A stretch of DNA of 64,000 bases from Candidatus Competibacteraceae bacterium. GTDB taxonomy: Bacteria > Pseudomonadota > Gammaproteobacteria > Competibacterales > Competibacteraceae. The translations under genes and the position numbers were made by a program. Of the stretch, positions 7,238 to 22,449 are shown piece by piece. The stretch is taken from positions 124,001 through 188,000 of the forward strand of contig RXIV01000003.1 in assembly GCA_003989085.1 (NCBI GenBank), given 5' to 3'. Position 1 is the stretch's first letter; each line of letters starts with the position of its first letter. The notes below the pieces were generated by a model. The model saw nothing but the letters and a program-made list of their open reading frames with translations. It made no database searches and was not told the DNA's origin.

Positions 7238-9114
7238 TGGATCCCCGCCTGCTGGAGTATTACAACCGGGAACTGCAACATTTGCGAGAGCTGGGCGGCG
7301 AGTTTGCTCGTGAATTCCCGAAAATTGCCGGGCGGCTGGGGTTAGAAGGCTTTGAATGCGCGGATCCCTATGTCGAGCGACTGCTGGAAGGATTCAGCTT
7401 TCTGGCAGCGCGGGTGCAACTCAAGATGGACGCCGAGTTCCCGCGCTTCACCCAGCACCTGCTGGAGATCATCTATCCATCCTATCTAGCGCCGACGCCG
7501 TCCATGCTGGTGGCTCGCTTCCAGCCGGATCCGACTGAGGGCGATCTTGAACAAGGGTTCGTCATTCCCCGGGGCAGTGCATTGCATAGCCTGCTGGGCA
7601 AGGGCGATCAGACCGCCTGTGAATACCGGACCGCGCATGAGGTGACCTTGTGGCCGCTGGAGCTGACTGAGGCGCAATATTTCGCTGGCAAGGAGCCGGT
7701 CGCGCAACTGGATCTGCCGGAATTGTCCCGGGTGCGGGCCGGTATTCGCCTGCGGCTACGCACCACCTTGCCGGGATTGGCATTCAACAAGCTGGCGCTG
7801 GATCGATTGCCGTTGTTTCTGCACGGCAGTGACGCCCTGCCGGCGCGGTTGCACGAGCAGTTGCTGACCAACACGGTCATGCTGGTGGCGCGGCCTGGCC
7901 GACGCCCAGCGCCTTGGCATGAGCGGTTAGCCGGCGGGTCTATCCAGCGGCTGGGATTCGAGGATCACCAAGCCCTGCTGCCATGTCCCCCAGCGGGATT
8001 CCAAGGCTACCGGCTCCTGCACGAATACTTTGCCTTCCCCCAGCGTTACCTGTTTGTCGAGCTCAGCGGATTAAAGCCGGCCATACAGCGCTGCGCTGAC
8101 CAGGAAATGGAATTGCTGATCCTGCTGAGCCGGGCCGACCCGATGTTGGAAAACGCCGTAGCCGCCACCAATTTCACTCTGTTTTGTACGCCGGCGATCA
8201 ATCTGTTTCCCAAGCGAGCTGACCGGATTCACCTGAGCGATCAGGTGGCCGAGCATCATGTGATTCCGGACCGAACCCGGCCACTGGATTTTGAGGCCTA
8301 CCAGATCACCAGCGTGGCCGGCATCGGCGCTAACAACGAGGAACAGGAATTCCTGCCGTTTTACGCCAGCTACGACCGGCTCAGCCAGCGCAGCGAGCGA
8401 GTGTTCTATACGATGCACCGGCTGCCGCGACTGCTGTCCGACCGGCAGCGGCGAGTCGGGCCACGTTCCAGCTACATCGGCAGCGAAACCTACCTGGCGC
8501 TGGTGGATGCGGATGAAACCCCCTATCGCGGCGACCTGCGGCAATTGGCGGTCGCCACTTGGTGCACCAATCGTGATTTACCGCTGCAAATGCCGATTGG
8601 GCGGGGCGACACCGATTTCACCTTGGCGTCCGGGGCGCCGGTCAGCGCGGTGCGTTGTCTAGCTGGCCCAACCAAGCCGCGCCCGTCCCATTCCCACGGC
8701 GATACTGCCTGGCGGCTCATCAGCCATCTGAACCTGAACTATCTGTCGATTGCCGATAGCGATGCCCGGCAAGGCGCGGTGGCGCTGCGAGAACTGCTGG
8801 CGCTATATGGCGATCTGGCTGAATCCAGCGCCCGCAAGCAGATTGACGGAGTTTGTTCCGTTCGCGCCACGCCGATCACCCGCCGGGCGCCGATTCCCGG
8901 TCCGATCGCCTTCGCCCGGGGTCTGGAAGTGATTGTGGCCCTGGATGAAGCGGCGTTTGAGGGTGTCGGCATTTTTCTGCTGGGCGCGGTGCTGGAACAG
9001 TTCTTCGCCAAATATGTTTCCATTAACTCCTTCACCGAAACGGTCGTCAAATCGACCGAGCGGGGCGAGATTATTCGATGGCCGGCCCGGATCGGACGAC
9101 GGCAGACCCTGTAG
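7237..9114 (+). CDS. tssF: T6SS baseplate protein TssF (ImpG/VasA)
   Basis: The 625-residue length is normal for TssF. The N-terminal block (LEYYNRELQHLRELGGEFA, then PKIAGRLGLEG and DPYVERLLEGFSFLAAR) is diagnostic. TssF pairs with TssG in the baseplate wedge around the VgrG hub. The start overlaps the tssE stop by one base and the end overlaps tssG by 37 bases, so tssE-tssF-tssG form a tightly coupled unit. Confidence 0.96.
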   Translation: MDPRLLEYYNRELQHLRELGGEFAREFPKIAGRLGLEGFECADPYVERLLEGFSFLAARVQLKMDAEFPRFTQHLLEIIYPSYLAPTPSMLVARFQPDPTEGDLEQGFVIPRGSALHSLLGKGDQTACEYRTAHEVTLWPLELTEAQYFAGKEPVAQLDLPELSRVRAGIRLRLRTTLPGLAFNKLALDRLPLFLHGSDALPARLHEQLLTNTVMLVARPGRRPAPWHERLAGGSIQRLGFEDHQALLPCPPAGFQGYRLLHEYFAFPQRYLFVELSGLKPAIQRCADQEMELLILLSRADPMLENAVAATNFTLFCTPAINLFPKRADRIHLSDQVAEHHVIPDRTRPLDFEAYQITSVAGIGANNEEQEFLPFYASYDRLSQRSERVFYTMHRLPRLLSDRQRRVGPRSSYIGSETYLALVDADETPYRGDLRQLAVATWCTNRDLPLQMPIGRGDTDFTLASGAPVSAVRCLAGPTKPRPSHSHGDTAWRLISHLNLNYLSIADSDARQGAVALRELLALYGDLAESSARKQIDGVCSVRATPITRRAPIPGPIAFARGLEVIVALDEAAFEGVGIFLLGAVLEQFFAKYVSINSFTETVVKSTERGEIIRWPARIGRRQTL

Positions 9115-10109
9115 ACCTGCTGGAGGCACTGCGGCAGAAGCCGTATGCCTTTCATTTTTTCCAAGCCTTGCGCCGCCTGGAATGCCGTTATCGCGACCAG
9201 CCCCGGCTGGGAAAAGCGATCCGGCTGGTGGATGATCCGGTGCGGCTGGCGCAGGAACCCTCGCTGGCCTTTGCGCCGGCTACTTTGGCGGCATTCGATC
9301 CGGGCAATGAGGACCGAGCGCCACGCCTGACCGAATATTTCCTAGGTTTGTTCGGGCCACATGGGCCGTTGCCGGTGCATCTAACCGAGTATGCCCGGGA
9401 CCGGTTGCGCAATCATGGTGACCGAACCTTCGCCCGCTTCGCCGACCTGTTTCATCACCGGATGCTGGGCCTGTTCTACCGGGCCTGGGCCGACACCCAG
9501 CCGACGGTCAGCTTCGACCGGCCTGAAACTGACCGCTTCAACGTTTATGTCGGGGCCCAGTTCGGGTTGGGAATGCCCTCGTTGTGGGACCGAGACGCTG
9601 TGCCGGATTTGGCCAAGCTCCATTACGCGGGCCGACTGGCCTGTCAGACCCGTAATCCTGAAGGTTTGGAGATGATTCTGGCGGATTTTTTCAAACTGCC
9701 GGTCCAAGTGGATACCTTTGTCGGCCATTGGCTGCCGTTGTCGGAGGCCAGCCGGTGCCGACTCGGTGAGACGCCCACGACCGGCCTGCTGGGCATGACT
9801 GCGGTGATTGGCGAACGGGTCTGGGATTGCCAGCACCGATTCCGCATTGTCATGGGGCCGATGAAGCTGGCTGAATTCCAACGGTTTCTGCCGGGCAGCG
9901 ACAGTCTGCAACGGCTGGTCGCTTGGGTGCGCAATTACATCGGTGATGAACTGCTGTGGGATGTCAACCTGATTCTCAGGAAGGAAGACGTGCCGCCGTT
10001 ACAACTGGGCGAGGGAACCCGGCTGGGCTGGACGACTTGGCTGAGCAGCCAACCGCTGGCCCGCGACGCGGATGATCTTAATCTGGATGCAGTGACTTAC
10101 TGCGCATGA
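9078..10109 (+). CDS. tssG: T6SS baseplate protein TssG (ImpH/VasB)
   Basis: This 343-residue protein carries TssG family features: the PYAFHFFQALRRLECR block near residue 25, HLTEYARDRLRNHGD near 100, and FADLFHHRMLGLFYRAWA. Two TssG with one TssF and TssE build each baseplate wedge. It is the last T6SS gene on the plus strand and converges on hoxH with about 145 bp between them. Only a weak short hairpin is visible in that gap, so the terminator is not obvious. The absence of tssH and vgrG downstream implies the cluster is split or continues to the left of the window. Confidence 0.94.
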   Translation: MAGPDRTTADPVDLLEALRQKPYAFHFFQALRRLECRYRDQPRLGKAIRLVDDPVRLAQEPSLAFAPATLAAFDPGNEDRAPRLTEYFLGLFGPHGPLPVHLTEYARDRLRNHGDRTFARFADLFHHRMLGLFYRAWADTQPTVSFDRPETDRFNVYVGAQFGLGMPSLWDRDAVPDLAKLHYAGRLACQTRNPEGLEMILADFFKLPVQVDTFVGHWLPLSEASRCRLGETPTTGLLGMTAVIGERVWDCQHRFRIVMGPMKLAEFQRFLPGSDSLQRLVAWVRNYIGDELLWDVNLILRKEDVPPLQLGEGTRLGWTTWLSSQPLARDADDLNLDAVTYCA

Positions 10110-10254
10110 GCGTTTAAGGCAGCAGGCCGATGTTCTGAATGGATGTCCGGGATGGCGGCAAACCCGGCCACGCCAGCGCCTAATCGGGAATGCTATCGAA
10201 CAATAGCGCCCATTAAATGCCTGAGTGCGCTCGACTGCCGTTGAAGCATAAAAA

Positions 10255-11739
10255 TTACTCCCGACGAATCTCGCCATCGGCATCCCGCACCAGACAATCC
10301 ACCATACTTCCATCAGCGTCCGTCAATTCCACCACCAGTGGCATCTTACCCAAAGCGTGCGTGGCGCAGGATAAACAGGGATCATAAGCCCGCACTGCAA
10401 CTTCGATTTGATTTAACAGTGGTTCGGTTAATTCCTTGCCATCCAGATAATGCTCAGCCACTTGGCGAATGGATTCATTCATCGCCTGATTGTTATTGGT
10501 GGTGGAGACAATCAGATTGGCTTTTTCCACCAATCCATCTTCATTAATCCGGTAGTGATGGAACAAGGTGCCGCGCGGCGCTTCGACTACGCCAATGCCT
10601 TCCTGCGTCATCTCGCCACGCACGACCAAGTCGCTGCCGAGAATCTCCGGGTCATGCAACAATTCCTTAATCGCCTCGGCGGAATACAGCAATTCAATCA
10701 TTCGCGCCCAGTGATAGGCCAGCGTCGCCTGAATCGGTTGCCCTTGCCCCAGCCCCACGAAGTATTGCCGCTCGACTTCAGCCAATGGCGTGGAGATAAA
10801 ATCGCAACAATTGACGCGCGCCAAGGGTCCGACCCGGTACCAGCCATTGTCTGGCCCTAGTGAAGCGATAAATGGAAACTTCATATAAGTCCACGATTTG
10901 ACTTGCTCGTGGATTACTTGAAAATAGCGTTGGTAATCGAGGTGATCGAAGACTTGCCCGCCGCGCCGGTTTTTAGCCCGCAGACCGCCGTGGTACAGGT
11001 CCAATGCGCCATCAGCACGCACCAGACTGAGGAAATTACTGCGGATCGTAGCAAAATGGATGAAATAACCGGGGTTTTGTTCGAAAGCCTGCCGCATCAG
11101 TCCGATCACGGCCTGACTCCACTGGATCATCTGTTCCAGATCAGTTAGCAGGTAATCCCGATCCGCCGCTGTCAGCGCTTTGTTGACGCCGCCTGGTACG
11201 GTGGCGACGCCATGAACCCGCTTCCCGGCAATGACTCGAATCACTTCCTGGCCGTATTTGCGTAACAATACCCCCTGACGGGCAATCTCGGGATGATCGG
11301 CCATCACCCCTACAATATTGCGGTGCGCCACCGGGTCGTCAAAATCAAACAGGAAATCCGGCGAGGCCAGATGAAAAAAATGCACAGCGTGCGATTGCAG
11401 CGTCTGGCCTAGATGCAATAGTCGGCGAATCTTTTCCGCAGTGGGGGTTAATTCTCGCGCCCCGACCAGTTGATCAATTGCCTTGGCCGCCGCTAGATGA
11501 TGGCTGACCGGGCAAATCCCGCACAACCGTTGTACTACAATCGGCAATTCCCAATAAGGCCGGCCCTGAATGAATTTCTCAAAGCCGCGAAATTCGACGA
11601 TGTGCAATCGCGCCTGGCGGATGTGGTGGTTTTCATCCAGCAGCAACGTCACCTTGCCATGACCTTCCACCCGACTGATCGGATCAATGGCAATGCGCTG
11701 TAATTTTTCCGATTCGGCAACCGTTTCCAACGTATTCAT
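10255..11739 (-). CDS. hoxH: NAD-reducing [NiFe] hydrogenase large subunit HoxH
   Basis: This 494-residue protein is the catalytic subunit of a group 3d bidirectional hydrogenase, which couples H2 oxidation or evolution to NAD(H). The N-terminal nickel motif RLCGICPVSHH supplies Cys73 and Cys76. The C-terminal motif DPCLSCATH supplies Cys455 and Cys458, all four as required for the NiFe site. A 33-residue tail after this His is typical of precursors cleaved by a dedicated endopeptidase (HoxW type), whose gene is not in the window. I chose the ATG at 11739 (MNTLETVAES) over a longer frame to 11856 that would overlap hoxY. It is the last gene of the leftward hoxFUYH operon. Confidence 0.95.
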   Translation of the reverse strand: MNTLETVAESEKLQRIAIDPISRVEGHGKVTLLLDENHHIRQARLHIVEFRGFEKFIQGRPYWELPIVVQRLCGICPVSHHLAAAKAIDQLVGARELTPTAEKIRRLLHLGQTLQSHAVHFFHLASPDFLFDFDDPVAHRNIVGVMADHPEIARQGVLLRKYGQEVIRVIAGKRVHGVATVPGGVNKALTAADRDYLLTDLEQMIQWSQAVIGLMRQAFEQNPGYFIHFATIRSNFLSLVRADGALDLYHGGLRAKNRRGGQVFDHLDYQRYFQVIHEQVKSWTYMKFPFIASLGPDNGWYRVGPLARVNCCDFISTPLAEVERQYFVGLGQGQPIQATLAYHWARMIELLYSAEAIKELLHDPEILGSDLVVRGEMTQEGIGVVEAPRGTLFHHYRINEDGLVEKANLIVSTTNNNQAMNESIRQVAEHYLDGKELTEPLLNQIEVAVRAYDPCLSCATHALGKMPLVVELTDADGSMVDCLVRDADGEIRRE

Positions 11740-11759
11740 GGTTCGCCTCGCGTAATTGC

Positions 11760-12296
11760 TCAATCGTAATGAAGCTGGCCGTAAGACAGGGCAATCGGCT
11801 GACCAGACAGCAATTGGGTCAGGAAGGTCCAGATTGCGTCGGCTGACGGTGGGCAACCGGGCAGGTAGTAATCTATTTTCACGACTTCATGCAGGGGATG
11901 AACCTGACTGAGTAGTAATGGGATTTCCGGGTCGCTGGGGATTTGTGCGTCGACCAGCCCGGTTCCATTGAGATAGGATTCGTCCAGACATTCCTTGAGA
12001 GTAAAGTGGTTGCGCATTGCCGGCACGCCGCCCGTGATCGCACAAGCACCCATTGAAATCAGAATCTTGCAGTGGGCGCGAAACTCCCGCAGCACGTGGA
12101 CGTTTTCGGCATTGCAAACCCCGCCCTCGATAATGCCAACATCGCATTGCCCAATCTGCTTGGTGTCCGTTAGTGGACTGCGGTCGAACTCCACCAAATC
12201 CACCAGAGTGAACAGCCGCTCGTCGAGATCCAGAATCGACATGTGGCAGCCAAAGCAGCCGGCCAGCGAACAGGTTGCGACTTTCAGTTTAGTCAT
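11760..12296 (-). CDS. hoxY: NAD-reducing hydrogenase small subunit HoxY
   Basis: The 178-residue subunit carries the proximal iron-sulfur cluster that passes electrons from the HoxH active site to HoxU. Its ligands are visible: CSLAGCFGCHMS at residues 9-20, GVCNAENVHV, GACAITGG and LPGCPPSAD near the C-terminus. It lacks a twin-arginine leader, as expected for a cytoplasmic group 3d enzyme. The ATG at 12296 gives the normal N-terminus; the gene overlaps hoxU by eight bases and ends 20 bases before hoxH. Confidence 0.95.
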   Translation of the reverse strand: MTKLKVATCSLAGCFGCHMSILDLDERLFTLVDLVEFDRSPLTDTKQIGQCDVGIIEGGVCNAENVHVLREFRAHCKILISMGACAITGGVPAMRNHFTLKECLDESYLNGTGLVDAQIPSDPEIPLLLSQVHPLHEVVKIDYYLPGCPPSADAIWTFLTQLLSGQPIALSYGQLHYD

Positions 12297-13029
12297 GGCG
12301 GCGCCCGCCTTCGCTTTCTGGCACTTGCGCCACATCACCGACCACATTGACCGCTTGCCGGTCGTACAGTCGCCGGCCAATCGGCGACTCATAAACCCGG
12401 TTCTTGATCAAAATCGCCCCGGTTGGACAGACTTGGGCGGCCTTGTCGGTGATGCTGAACGTGGTCGCGCCCAGCTTGCCGGACGGGGTGTTGATCACCA
12501 GGTGCGCCTTGATGCCCCGATTCTGTACTGCAAACACGTTTTTACCGTCGAAATCGCGGCTGGCCCGGACACACAGTTCACAGAGAATACAGCGGTTGAA
12601 GTCGATGACCGCATCCGGGTGCGAAGCATCGATGTTGCGATGTGGATAGAAGTAGGTGAAGTGCGGGGCCAGCATTCCAACGTAATAGGCCACTGCCTGC
12701 AACTGACAAGCTCCGCTTTTCTCGCAGGCCGGGCAGATATGATTGCCCTCGACGAACAGCATTTCCAGGATGCCCCGGCGGATTTCCTGCACGTCCTCGG
12801 TCTCACTCTGCACCACTTGACCGGCGGCGGCGGGAGTTGTGCAGGAGGCTTGAGCGCGGCCATTGACCTTGACCAGGCACACCCGGCAACTGCCATGCGG
12901 GGCAAACTCCGGGTTGAAGCACAGGTGGGGAATGTAGACGCCAGCGGCTCGCGCCGCCTCCATGATAGTCTGGCCGTCCTGGAATGGTACCGGCTGATCA
13001 TCAATGGTAAAGGTCGGTTCCCCGCTCAT
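12289..13029 (-). CDS. hoxU: NAD-reducing hydrogenase diaphorase subunit HoxU
   Basis: HoxU (246 residues) is the iron-sulfur electron-transfer subunit, related to the N-terminal part of NuoG. A [2Fe-2S] plant-ferredoxin-like domain is marked by HLCFNP, GSCRVCLV and the later SCTTP. A His/Cys-ligated cluster follows (NHICPACEKSGACQLQ), then a [4Fe-4S] ferredoxin motif (CILCELCVRASRD with CPTGAI). It bridges HoxF and HoxY. The start overlaps the hoxF stop by four bases (ATGA). Confidence 0.95.
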   Translation of the reverse strand: MSGEPTFTIDDQPVPFQDGQTIMEAARAAGVYIPHLCFNPEFAPHGSCRVCLVKVNGRAQASCTTPAAAGQVVQSETEDVQEIRRGILEMLFVEGNHICPACEKSGACQLQAVAYYVGMLAPHFTYFYPHRNIDASHPDAVIDFNRCILCELCVRASRDFDGKNVFAVQNRGIKAHLVINTPSGKLGATTFSITDKAAQVCPTGAILIKNRVYESPIGRRLYDRQAVNVVGDVAQVPESEGGRRHD

Positions 13030-14912
13030 GGCAATGCCCCCAGCAAATTCCGTTCATCATCAGACAGCGGCGTTTCCTGATCCGCCAGCAGTTGAGCCAG
13101 GCGCACCAGATCACTCTGTTCATCGGGCAAATGCGCTCCCGGATCGTCGCGCCCGCTCAAACGCCGGGCTTCGCCCAACGCCGCATCCAGATCGAAGGCC
13201 GGCTCATAATTGGTTGACCGCAAGCGCCGCATCCAGGCTTCCGGGAATTGATCCAGACTGTCTAGCACCGAATTAGGCGCAGTCTGACCGAGGCCGCAAT
13301 GACTGCCAGCTTTCATGATCCGCCCCAGCCGACGTATTTCATCAAGATCGGCGCGGGCGCCATGCCCGGTATGCACCTTATCCACCAAATCGCACAGCAG
13401 CGAGGTGCCGACCCGACAGGGCGTACAGAAACCGCAGCTTTCATGGACGAAGAAGTGGGCAAAATTGCGCATCCCGTCGAGAATATCGCGGTGCTTGGCG
13501 AACACCATGAACGAACCGCCAGTCGCCAGATCATCGAAGCAAATGCGCCGGTCATACTGTTTGGCGGAAAGAGTGTGTCCAGCCGGGCCGGCCATCTGGA
13601 TGCCCTGGGCATCCCGCGCCCCGCAATCTTCCAGCACCCGCCGCACCGTCACGCCAAAGGGGTATTCGTAAATCCCGGGCCGTTCACAGTCGCCGCTGAC
13701 GCTCAGCAGTTTGGTGCCCTTAGATTCGGCGGTGCCGCGACTGGCGAACCAAGCGCCGCCTTCGGTAGCAATTTTAGCGGTAACAGCGAAGGTTTCGACA
13801 TTGTTGACTACGGTCGGCTTGTTCAGATAACCGTGGGTCGTCGGGAACGGTGGGCGGATGCGCGGTACGCCATGCTTACCCTCCAGCGATTCGATCAGCG
13901 CCGATTCCTCACCGCAAACATAGGAGCCAGCGCCCAGATGAATGTCGATGTCGAAATCGAAGCCCGACTCGCCCAGGATATTTTTACCCAGCAGACCGAC
14001 CTCGCGCCGCCGTTGCAAAGTCGCGTTGAGCGACTCCAGCAGGTAGCGATATTCGCCGCGCAGATAAACGAAGCCTTGGCGAGCGCCGATCACCCGCCCG
14101 CACAGGGTCATACCCTCGAACACCAGATCGGCGTACTCCTGCATCAGCACCCGATCCTTAAAGGTGCCCGGCTCGCCTTCGTCAGCGTTGCACACCACGT
14201 ACTTCACTTCACCGGGCGCATCGCGGCAAGACCTCCATTTCAGGGCTAATTTGAAACCGGCGCCGCCTTGACCGCGCAGGCCGGATTTGACCAGTTCTTC
14301 CAGAATCGCTTGTGGGCCGCGCTTCAACACGGCTCGCAAAGCTGTGCCGTCAGCGAAATGCCGGCCTAGCAAAATATCGGCGCGGCGGATGTTGGTGGTG
14401 ACTTCGAAGTACTCACGCGGCCATTCGGCCAGCGGAACCAGCTGGTTGACCAGATCGGCGATCCGGTCGAGACGTGGCTTATCGAGGGCGGTCAGCGCAT
14501 AACCATTGACCAGGGCGGCAGGACCTTGATCGCACATCCCGGTGCAGGAGGTGATGCCGACCGTGACCCGACCGTCGGCGCGGGGCTGGCCGATGCCGAC
14601 ATCGAGCTTGTCGCACAGATAGCGCAACAATTGTCGGCTGCCAAGCATCCGATCCGTGATGTTGTCGCTAAACAGAATGTCGTAGGAACCACGCGGCACG
14701 GTGTAAAGAAAGGAGTAAAACTCGGCGACCCGCCGCACCTTATCGGGCGAGAGGCCGAGCGCATCGGCCACTGCGTCCATCGCTTCGGGCGATAGCCAGG
14801 TGAGGCTATCTTGCACCTCACGCAGAATTTGCAGCAGCCGGGTCGGTAACCCGCCGTGGCGCTGAACAACCGCGTTGACCATCAGGCCAAGCGCACTGGG
14901 TTCGACCAACAT
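13026..14912 (-). CDS. hoxF: NAD-reducing hydrogenase diaphorase subunit HoxF
   Basis: The 628-residue product fuses a NuoE-like domain (about 1-160) to a NuoF-like domain. The latter has the NADH/FMN site (LRGQGGAGFKLALKW, then GAGSYVCGEESALIE) and a [4Fe-4S] motif ESCGFCTPCRVGT with a distal Cys in GSHCGLGQ. It oxidises or reduces NAD(H) for the hydrogenase. In the NuoE-like part only the second Cys pair (SCTGMC) is seen; the position where the first pair is expected reads ILFSDNITDRM. It is the first gene of the operon, with a strong GGAGG site ahead of the ATG at 14912. A CTAAAC/GTTTAG hairpin (14998-15015) lies upstream. Confidence 0.95.
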   Translation of the reverse strand: MLVEPSALGLMVNAVVQRHGGLPTRLLQILREVQDSLTWLSPEAMDAVADALGLSPDKVRRVAEFYSFLYTVPRGSYDILFSDNITDRMLGSRQLLRYLCDKLDVGIGQPRADGRVTVGITSCTGMCDQGPAALVNGYALTALDKPRLDRIADLVNQLVPLAEWPREYFEVTTNIRRADILLGRHFADGTALRAVLKRGPQAILEELVKSGLRGQGGAGFKLALKWRSCRDAPGEVKYVVCNADEGEPGTFKDRVLMQEYADLVFEGMTLCGRVIGARQGFVYLRGEYRYLLESLNATLQRRREVGLLGKNILGESGFDFDIDIHLGAGSYVCGEESALIESLEGKHGVPRIRPPFPTTHGYLNKPTVVNNVETFAVTAKIATEGGAWFASRGTAESKGTKLLSVSGDCERPGIYEYPFGVTVRRVLEDCGARDAQGIQMAGPAGHTLSAKQYDRRICFDDLATGGSFMVFAKHRDILDGMRNFAHFFVHESCGFCTPCRVGTSLLCDLVDKVHTGHGARADLDEIRRLGRIMKAGSHCGLGQTAPNSVLDSLDQFPEAWMRRLRSTNYEPAFDLDAALGEARRLSGRDDPGAHLPDEQSDLVRLAQLLADQETPLSDDERNLLGALP

Positions 14913-15059
14913 GAGTTAAACCACCTCCGTTCTGGTCCGAATAAGCCGGTTTAGCGCCTGATGACGCCGACTAATACGCCTTCTAGGAACACCTCAACTA
15001 AACACCGTCGTTTAGAATGGACAACCCGCGTTTGGGCGAGCGTTTCCATCGCGGTTAGT

Positions 15060-20973
<5,914 letters not shown>

Positions 20974-21028
20974 GGGGAGTTCCACATTCAGTCAGGCAAG
21001 AGCCGGGCAAACCGGCGGGTATTGTTTA

Positions 21029-21058
21029 AGTATAGCGCCCAACCAATCCGGCGGGCAA
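21029..21058 (-). promoter_or_regulatory. Candidate sigma-70 promoter of gltBD
   Basis: On the reverse strand TTGCCC (21053-21058) and TATACT (21029-21034) are separated by 18 bp, about 55 bp ahead of the gltB start. The boxes are near consensus and lie in the divergent region shared with the EAL-HDOD gene. Confidence 0.45.
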
Positions 21059-21179
21059 ACAGATGGAGTTAATTACCTTATTGAATTAGAAGATTTTTCT
21101 GTCGAAAATCGTTATCCATCATCGCAACCAGTATAATTGATCCAATATTACCCTCCGAACCCAGTAAAGACCTCTCTAA

Positions 21180-22445
21180 ATGAGTGCCTACTCAATCGAC
21201 ACTGCTGATGCTCCCATTTATTTGGGGCGGCAACCTATTCTGGATCGGGAACAGCGCATCGTGGCTTATGAGTTACTGTTCAGGTCTTCGCACGGTCATA
21301 ACGCCGCAGTCATCGTCGACGACTTTGCCGCCACTGCCCAAGTCGTCGTCCGGGCCTTTGCCGAATTCGGTTTAGCCAGTGTCCTCGGCGATTGTCTGGG
21401 CTATCTCAATGTAGACGAGCGATTCCTGTCCAGCGATCTAATCGAACTGCTGCCCCGCGACCGGGTGGTGCTGGAAGTGCTAGAAACCGTGGAGATGACG
21501 CCTGCTGTCCTGAGTCGGCTACGCGAACTCAAGACGATGGGGTTCCGGCTGGCGCTGGACGATTTCACCCACTTTTCGGATCAGTACATTCCAGCGCTGG
21601 CGCTGGTAGATATCGTCAAGCTGGATTTGCCGCTGTTCGCCGACGATGATCTGGCGGATATGGTCCAGCAATTGCGCCGCTGGCCGCTTCAACTGCTGGC
21701 TGAAAAGATTGACGACCGCGCCCAGTTTCAGAACTGCGCCCGGCTGGGGTTTGATCTATTCCAAGGCTATTTCTTCGCCAAACCAACTATCCTGAGCAGC
21801 CGCCGAGTGGACCCGACCCGCGCCGGAGTACTCCGACTGATGAATTTAGCATTGGGTGAGGTGGAAATCAGTACGCTGGAACAGGAATTCAAGCATTGCC
21901 CCAATCTGGCCTATAAACTGCTGCGGCTGGTTAATTCAGTGGGATTGGGTGTCTCAGCCAAAATCCATTCGCTGCGTCACGCACTAGTGGTGCTGGGTAA
22001 ACGGCAACTGCAACGCTGGCTGCAATTGTTATTATTCACTCAGGGCGCTGATGGCGTGGCCGGTCAGCCACTCCTGATTCTGGCGGCGATGCGTGGTAAA
22101 TTGATGGAATCGATGATGGAATGCATAGTCCCTTATGATCGGGAACAGGCCGATCATGCATTCATGGTTGGTGTATTATCGCTGCTGGACACCCTGTTCG
22201 GAACGCCATTGCCGGAATTGCTAGCTGAACTGAATCTGGCTGATCCAGTGCGATTAGCGCTACTGAACCATCAGGGAATGCTGGGCCGATTACTGAGTAT
22301 TATTCTCCGGTCTGAGCAGAACCAGTTGGTTGAACTGATCGCTGAGCTGACAGAATTGCAAGCATTGTCATTACTACAGTTCAATCAGGCGCAATTACAG
22401 GCTCTCGGTTGGGCTAATGAATTAGCTGTTTGCCATGGGAGGTGA
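21180..22445 (+). CDS. EAL-HDOD two-domain regulatory protein
   Basis: The 421-residue protein joins an EAL-like domain (about 12-210) to an HDOD domain (about 215-410). In the EAL part the signature is YELLFR. The later DDFTHF, VDIVKLD and EKIDD segments are recognisable, but several acidic metal ligands of active c-di-GMP phosphodiesterases seem missing, so it is probably catalytically inactive. The HDOD part (CPNLAYKLLRLVNSVGLG, then LRHALVVLGKRQLQRWL) resembles domains in signalling proteins such as YuxH and CdgJ. The downstream CheZ-like gene starts four bases after its stop, so the two are probably co-translated and may act in motility or surface signalling. Confidence 0.88.
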   Translation: MSAYSIDTADAPIYLGRQPILDREQRIVAYELLFRSSHGHNAAVIVDDFAATAQVVVRAFAEFGLASVLGDCLGYLNVDERFLSSDLIELLPRDRVVLEVLETVEMTPAVLSRLRELKTMGFRLALDDFTHFSDQYIPALALVDIVKLDLPLFADDDLADMVQQLRRWPLQLLAEKIDDRAQFQNCARLGFDLFQGYFFAKPTILSSRRVDPTRAGVLRLMNLALGEVEISTLEQEFKHCPNLAYKLLRLVNSVGLGVSAKIHSLRHALVVLGKRQLQRWLQLLLFTQGADGVAGQPLLILAAMRGKLMESMMECIVPYDREQADHAFMVGVLSLLDTLFGTPLPELLAELNLADPVRLALLNHQGMLGRLLSIILRSEQNQLVELIAELTELQALSLLQFNQAQLQALGWANELAVCHGR

Positions 22446-22449
22446 GGTT

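Noticed and set aside
10120-10190. Possible terminator between tssG and hoxH
   Set aside because: Only a five-base stem (CCGGG/CCCGG) without a T-run; too weak to call.
11995-13080. 361-codon plus-strand frame across hoxY-hoxU
   Set aside because: Both subunits on the other strand have all their iron-sulfur ligand motifs; this frame has no recognisable protein features.
14998-15015. CTAAAC-N6-GTTTAG palindrome upstream of hoxF as an operator
   Set aside because: A six-base dyad with no known regulator match; noted under hoxF but not supported as a separate site.
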